Below the pieces are notes generated by a model. It had not been told where the DNA came from and made no database searches. It saw only the letters and a list, made by a program, of their open reading frames with translations. Position numbers and translations under genes: made by a program. Shown here one piece after another: positions 6,500 to 10,003 of a DNA stretch of 10,003 nt. The DNA is taken from assembly GCA_947174455.1 (NCBI GenBank), contig CAMWIZ010000019.1:1-10003 (forward strand), read 5' to 3'. Numbering within the stretch: position 1 is the first letter of the stretch; each line of letters begins with the position of its first letter. Origin of the DNA: an uncultured Clostridia bacterium (GTDB lineage: Bacteria > Bacillota > Clostridia > Oscillospirales > Acutalibacteraceae).

Positions 6500-7384
6500 A
6501 TGACGGAGCAATTAACTGAGAGGATTTCCTCATCCATGAATGGGTTATCCAAAGGGCAGAAGCTCATTGCCGATTTTATTTTACTCCATTATGATAAAGC
6601 GGCATATATGACTGCTGCAAGGCTGGGTGAAACGGTCGGTGTAAGTGAGTCTACGGTTGTGCGTTTTGCAACAGAATTGGGTTATGACGGTTATCCTGAA
6701 CTTCAAAACGCAATGCAGGAGATGATAAGGGATAAACTTACATCGGTGCAAAGAATAGATGTAGCGGCGAATCGAATAAATTCTGATGATGTTCTTGCAA
6801 GCGTCCTGAATCACGACATTAAGCTTATAAAAAAGACGTTGGACGGTGCTGACAGAGAGTTATTTAACTTAGCTGTAAAGTCTATAGTTAATGCACGAAC
6901 CATCTATATTTTTGCTGTGAAGAGTTCGTTTGCCTTAGCAAGGTTTCTCGGCTATTATTTTGAGCTTATCTTCGGGAATGTAAAAATAATAGAAACAACT
7001 AGTAAAACAGAGATGTATGAACAGCTTTTCAGAATTGATAAACAAGATGTTATGATAGGTATAAGCTTTCCAAGATATTCCGCATCGACAATGGACGCAA
7101 TGTGTTTTGCCTCCGAAAAGGGGGCGACTGTTATAGCGATTACGGACAGTATGACATCGCCCGTTACAAAAATTTCAGATTGCGTTTTGCTTGCAAGAAG
7201 TGACATGGCCTCAGTTGTGGATTCAATCGTTGCACCAATGAGTTTAATTAACGCTCTGATTGTTGCAACAGTTGAGGAAAAGCGAGATGAGGTTACACAG
7301 ACTTTTAAGGAACTTGAGGGAATTTGGGAAAAGTACGACCTGTATATAAAAAACGGGGAGAGAACAACAGGTGAGAAACAATAG
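6500..7384 (+). CDS. MurR/RpiR-family transcriptional regulator (HTH plus SIS domain)
   Basis: The 294-residue protein has the standard two-domain layout and length of this family. The N-terminal helix-turn-helix of the RpiR type spans about 1-77, with LSKGQKLIADFIL at 16-28 and the recognition region LGETVGVSESTVVRFATELGY at about 42-62. A C-terminal SIS domain spans about 120-265 and normally binds a phosphosugar. The SIS signature appears as IYIFAVKSSFALARFLGYY (135-153) and GISFPRYSAST (187-197), where many SIS proteins have G-x-G-x-S. The form with S-S and SFPRYS is common in clostridial RpiR proteins. The ligand and target genes cannot be told from the sequence. The end overlaps the following flavoprotein gene by 14 bases, suggesting coupled translation. 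In many Clostridia a regulator of this type precedes this flavoprotein and cmk, so the neighbourhood appears conserved. Confidence 0.9.
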   Translation: MTEQLTERISSSMNGLSKGQKLIADFILLHYDKAAYMTAARLGETVGVSESTVVRFATELGYDGYPELQNAMQEMIRDKLTSVQRIDVAANRINSDDVLASVLNHDIKLIKKTLDGADRELFNLAVKSIVNARTIYIFAVKSSFALARFLGYYFELIFGNVKIIETTSKTEMYEQLFRIDKQDVMIGISFPRYSASTMDAMCFASEKGATVIAITDSMTSPVTKISDCVLLARSDMASVVDSIVAPMSLINALIVATVEEKRDEVTQTFKELEGIWEKYDLYIKNGERTTGEKQ

Positions 7385-8597
7385 TGTGGTAATAGTCGGG
7401 GCAGGAGCAGCAGGCTGCATGGCAGCGGTTACTGCTGCAAAAAGAGGGTTAAATGTTACGTTAATTGACCGGAATTCAAAGATAGGCAGAAAGATGCTTA
7501 TAACAGGCAAGGGACGCTGTAACGTGACAAATAACTGTAACACAGAAACCCTTATTGCTTCTGTACCGACAAACAACAGATTTCTGTACAGTGCATTCTC
7601 TGCATTTTCCTCACAGGATACAATGAGCTTTTTTGAAGAAAACGGTGTACCCCTTAAAACAGAACGTGGCAACAGGGTTTTTCCGCAATCTGATAAATCC
7701 ATGGATATTATAGATGCCTTTTTTATGCTTATAAGGCGGTACGGTGTAAAGCTTGTTAATGATGATGTGAAGTCGCTTATTATAAATGACGGTGTAGTTG
7801 TTGGGGTTAAGTCAATGCGAAAGGAATATTTTGCCGATAAGGTTCTGATTGCCTGCGGCGGATGTTCGTATCCTCAAACAGGTTCAACCGGCTACGGATA
7901 TGAACTTGCCAAATCGGCAGGACATACTATAATCGAGCCAAAGCCGTCGCTTGTTCCTATTGAAACTGTTGAGGAATGGCCGTCACAGCTTCAGGGACTT
8001 TCATTGAAAAATGTGTTGCTGACTGTTAAAAATGACAGAGGTAAAACTGTTTACAGTGAGCTTGGAGAGATGCTTTTTACTCACTTTGGCATTTCAGGAC
8101 CGATTGTACTCAGTGCGTCGGCAAATATGAACTCAAAGAAATCTAACGGTTATGGGATTATAATTGACTTAAAGCCTGCCTTGAGTGAAGAACAGCTTGA
8201 CAAGCGTCTGCAAAGGGATTTTGACAAGTTCAGCAATAAGGATATTATCAATTCGCTTGATGAACTGCTTCCCAAAAGACTTATTCCTGTGGTAATATCT
8301 GTTTCAGAAATTGATGAACACGAGAAATGCAGGGATTTAACACGTATTGAACGTCATAAGCTTCTTAAAGTACTCAAAGGTCTGACTCTTACTTTTAAGT
8401 CCTTCAGACCGATAGCGGAGGCAATCGTTACATCGGGCGGTATTTCTGTCAGGGAAATTAACCCGAAAACAATGGAGTCTAAGCTTGTTAAAAACCTATA
8501 TTTTGCGGGTGAGATTATTGATGTTGATGCATATACAGGTGGTTTTAACCTGCAAATTGCGTTCTCGACAGGGTATTTGGCGGCAGTATCGTTTTAA
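7371..8597 (+). CDS. HI0933/BaiN-type FAD-dependent oxidoreductase (NAD(P)/FAD-dependent flavoprotein)
   Basis: The 408-residue flavoprotein belongs to the HI0933-like family (also annotated 'aminoacetone oxidase family FAD-binding enzyme'; BaiN of bile-acid-converting clostridia is a member). An N-terminal Rossmann dinucleotide motif is present: VVIVGAGAAG (6-15), with the acidic residue D33 at the end of the second strand. The family signature GKGRCNVTNN lies at 46-55. FTHFGISGP falls mid-protein and TSGGISVREINPKTM follows. The C-terminal FAD contact block has AGE at 379-381 and GGFNLQ at 390-395. The GTG start at 7371 is supported by GGGGAG upstream (7355-7360) and by the first residues leading straight into the first beta strand. 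It overlaps the regulator gene by 14 bases. The physiological substrate is unknown; presence in this housekeeping locus argues for a general role and not a bile-acid-specific one. Confidence 0.9.
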   Translation: MRNNSVVIVGAGAAGCMAAVTAAKRGLNVTLIDRNSKIGRKMLITGKGRCNVTNNCNTETLIASVPTNNRFLYSAFSAFSSQDTMSFFEENGVPLKTERGNRVFPQSDKSMDIIDAFFMLIRRYGVKLVNDDVKSLIINDGVVVGVKSMRKEYFADKVLIACGGCSYPQTGSTGYGYELAKSAGHTIIEPKPSLVPIETVEEWPSQLQGLSLKNVLLTVKNDRGKTVYSELGEMLFTHFGISGPIVLSASANMNSKKSNGYGIIIDLKPALSEEQLDKRLQRDFDKFSNKDIINSLDELLPKRLIPVVISVSEIDEHEKCRDLTRIERHKLLKVLKGLTLTFKSFRPIAEAIVTSGGISVREINPKTMESKLVKNLYFAGEIIDVDAYTGGFNLQIAFSTGYLAAVSF

Positions 8598-8636
8598 CAA
8601 ATAAGTAGAGCTTTCTATTACAGGAGATGATATATT

Positions 8637-9293
8637 ATGTTTTCAGTTGCTATTGACGGTCCTGCTGGTGCAGGAAAAAGTACTTTGGCAAAGGCGGCAG
8701 CGGCAAAGCTTGGATTTATCTATATTGATACGGGGGCTTTGTACAGAACGGTGACTTATGCAGTGAAAGCAGGCGGAGTTGATATAGAGGACGAATCTGC
8801 CTTTAAAAGGCTGCTTGCTTCAATAAAAATAGAGCTTGAATTTATAGACGGTGTACAGCACGTTTTCTTAAATGGGAAGGACGTGTCTGAACTTATAAGA
8901 ACACCTGAGATTTCCGCATCTGTTTCCATAGTTTCAGCAGTGCCTATGTGCCGTGAATTTTTTCTCGATTTTCAAAGAAGCTTAGCCGATAAGTACAACG
9001 CAATAATGGACGGCAGAGATATAGGAACAGTCGTACTCCCAAATGCCCAAGTTAAAATTTTTCTGACAGCATCTCCGGAGGTAAGGGCCGACCGACGTTA
9101 CAAGGAGCTTCTGGAGAAGGGTCACGAGGTTACGTATGAAGAGGTACTCGATAGCGTGATTAAGCGTGACGATAGGGATTCCAACCGTGAAACAGCACCG
9201 CTAAAGCCTGCTGACGATGCGGTTTTGCTCGATACATCAAACCTAAATTTCGAGGAGTCATTGGAAGAAATTATAAAGCTTATAAGGGGATAA
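8637..9293 (+). CDS. cmk: (d)CMP kinase (cytidylate kinase)
   Basis: Cmk phosphorylates CMP and dCMP with ATP in the cytosol, recycling cytidine nucleotides from RNA turnover and phospholipid synthesis. The 218 residues are typical of the family. The P-loop is GPAGAGKST (8-16) and DTGALYR (31-37) is the conserved monophosphate-binding motif. GRDIG (126-130), RADRRY (150-155) and RDDRDSNRETAP (177-188, lid/CMP contact region) are all present, followed by LLDTS (197-201). AGGAG at 8622-8626 precedes the ATG by 10 bases. The gap from the flavoprotein gene is 39 bases and the gap to plsC is 3 bases, so it is in one operon with its neighbours. All expected functional residues are visible. Confidence 0.97.
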   Translation: MFSVAIDGPAGAGKSTLAKAAAAKLGFIYIDTGALYRTVTYAVKAGGVDIEDESAFKRLLASIKIELEFIDGVQHVFLNGKDVSELIRTPEISASVSIVSAVPMCREFFLDFQRSLADKYNAIMDGRDIGTVVLPNAQVKIFLTASPEVRADRRYKELLEKGHEVTYEEVLDSVIKRDDRDSNRETAPLKPADDAVLLDTSNLNFEESLEEIIKLIRG

Positions 9294-9296
9294 TAT

Positions 9297-9929
9297 ATGA
9301 AAAAAGAATCGGCTCTTTTTAGAGTAGCACGGGCTGCCTGTAAGATTTTTGCAAAAATTTTCTATCCGTATGAAGTGGAAAACGGATTCAGTTTACCCGA
9401 AAATGAAAGGGTAGTAATTTGCTGTAATCATATTTCAAACCTTGATCCTGTTTTTCTTAATCTTACTCAGCATAGGTTGATTCACTTCATGGCAAAGAGC
9501 GAACTGTTTAAGTTCAAGCCGTTTGGTGCACTTATAAAAAAGTTCGGTGCATTCCCGGTTGTAAGGGGAAATGACGGTGGAAAGGCAATCGGTACGGCTG
9601 AAGAATTGTTGAACGAGGGCCATGTTGTGGGAATTTTTCTTGAGGGCAGACGCTCACGCAGCGGCGAATTGCAAAAACCTCATTCGGGTGCAGTCATTAT
9701 TGCACACGAAACAAACACAAAGATTGTTCCTGCCTGCATTACGGGCAAAAACAAATTTGTGAATATTTTTAAAAAAACAAAAATTACTTACGGAAAGCCT
9801 GTATCATGCGAGGAACTGGGAATTACAGAGGGTACAAATAATGAATTTCGACAGGCTTCACGCAAAATTATGGAACTAATCAGCGAGATGAGAGAGGAGC
9901 ATCTCTCAAGCTTCAGCAAGCAACAGTGA
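9297..9929 (+). CDS. plsC: 1-acyl-sn-glycerol-3-phosphate acyltransferase (PlsC/LPLAT family)
   Basis: This is probably the membrane-associated enzyme that acylates lysophosphatidic acid to phosphatidic acid. The 210-residue protein has the catalytic H-x4-D motif NHISNLD (44-50; H45, D50). Motif II-like GAFPVVRG is at 84-91 and motif IV-like IVPACITG at 143-150. Motif III, usually FPEGTRS, reads FLEGRRS (114-120): the glutamate, glycine and second arginine are kept but proline and threonine are changed. The first ~25 residues are basic and hydrophobic, fitting membrane association. The AAGGGGA ribosome site (9284-9290) lies inside the end of cmk, and the start is 3 bases after the cmk stop. 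The order cmk-plsC-ispH is common in Clostridia, which supports the call. A related lysophospholipid acyltransferase with another acceptor is possible. Confidence 0.88.
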   Translation: MKKESALFRVARAACKIFAKIFYPYEVENGFSLPENERVVICCNHISNLDPVFLNLTQHRLIHFMAKSELFKFKPFGALIKKFGAFPVVRGNDGGKAIGTAEELLNEGHVVGIFLEGRRSRSGELQKPHSGAVIIAHETNTKIVPACITGKNKFVNIFKKTKITYGKPVSCEELGITEGTNNEFRQASRKIMELISEMREEHLSSFSKQQ

Positions 9930-9965
9930 AAAAATTTTATTAACGATACTTAAAAAGGTGATTAT

Positions 9966-10003
9966 ATGAAAATAACCGTTGCCAAAAGTGCAGGTTTCTG
10001 CTT
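9966..10003 (+). CDS. ispH: 4-hydroxy-3-methylbut-2-enyl diphosphate reductase, IspH/LytB (5' end only)
   Basis: Twelve complete codons are visible, reading MKITVAKSAGFC, and the gene runs off the window. This matches the IspH start, where the first [4Fe-4S] ligand cysteine sits in 'A-x-x-x-G-F-C-x-G-V'; here it is C12. IspH reduces HMBPP to IPP and DMAPP, the last MEP step. AAAGGTG (9954-9960) lies 5 bases before the ATG, in a 36-base gap after plsC. In many Clostridia IspH is fused to, or followed by, ribosomal protein S1; that cannot be judged here. The position after cmk-plsC strongly supports the call despite the short stretch. Confidence 0.88.
   Translation, partial: MKITVAKSAGFC

Noticed and set aside
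7244..7702. 152-codon open frame on the - strand under the regulator and flavoprotein genes
   Set aside because: It is fully opposite conserved coding sequence and has no family signature or ribosome site that I can see.
7371..8597. Assignment as a dedicated bile-acid enzyme (baiN)
   Set aside because: The family is widespread and the neighbours are housekeeping genes; nothing here indicates bile-acid metabolism.
8598..8636. Possible terminator or promoter between the flavoprotein gene and cmk
   Set aside because: Only a 4-bp TAGA/TCTA pairing is present, with no U-tract or convincing promoter; the gap holds just the cmk ribosome site.

Overview
The window looks like a chromosomal housekeeping segment from a low-to-moderate GC Firmicute of the class Clostridia. 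The evidence is a Gram-positive type replicative polymerase (PolC), the MEP isoprenoid pathway, TTG and GTG starts behind strong Shine-Dalgarno sequences, and gene orders familiar from Clostridia (rseP-ispG-polC and cmk-plsC-ispH). A gut Ruminococcaceae/Oscillospirales-like host is plausible, but that is a guess. All genes are on the + strand and the sequence is almost fully coding. I see no mobile element, CRISPR array, tRNA or rRNA.

Layout. Positions 1-56 hold the last codons of a gene that looks like rseP (site-2 protease). ispG (49-1104) overlaps it. polC (1121-4963) follows after 16 bases. A 120-base T-rich gap carries a candidate promoter and a long-armed inverted repeat, then comes an AI-2E/PerM-family membrane protein (5084-6388). 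A 111-base gap holds a strong hairpin. A second run follows: an RpiR-family regulator (6500-7384), overlapping an HI0933/BaiN-type flavoprotein (7371-8597), then cmk (8637-9293), plsC (9297-9929) and the first 38 bases of ispH (9966 to the window end).

How the genes work together. IspG and IspH catalyse the last two, iron-sulfur dependent, steps of the MEP pathway and sit at the two ends of the window. Cmk supplies CDP/dCDP for nucleic acids and phospholipid precursors, PlsC acylates lysophosphatidic acid, and PolC copies the chromosome. The window is therefore a growth-linked cluster for replication, membrane lipid and isoprenoid synthesis. The regulator and flavoprotein are probably translationally coupled.

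The most notable observation is in PolC. The 3'-5' proofreading exonuclease domain that normally interrupts the PHP domain is missing and is replaced by a linker of about 34 residues. The reading frame is open and all polymerase, zinc and clamp-binding motifs are present. The PHP domain carries what looks like a complete nine-residue metal-binding set, which raises the possibility of PHP-based proofreading or of an exonuclease encoded elsewhere.
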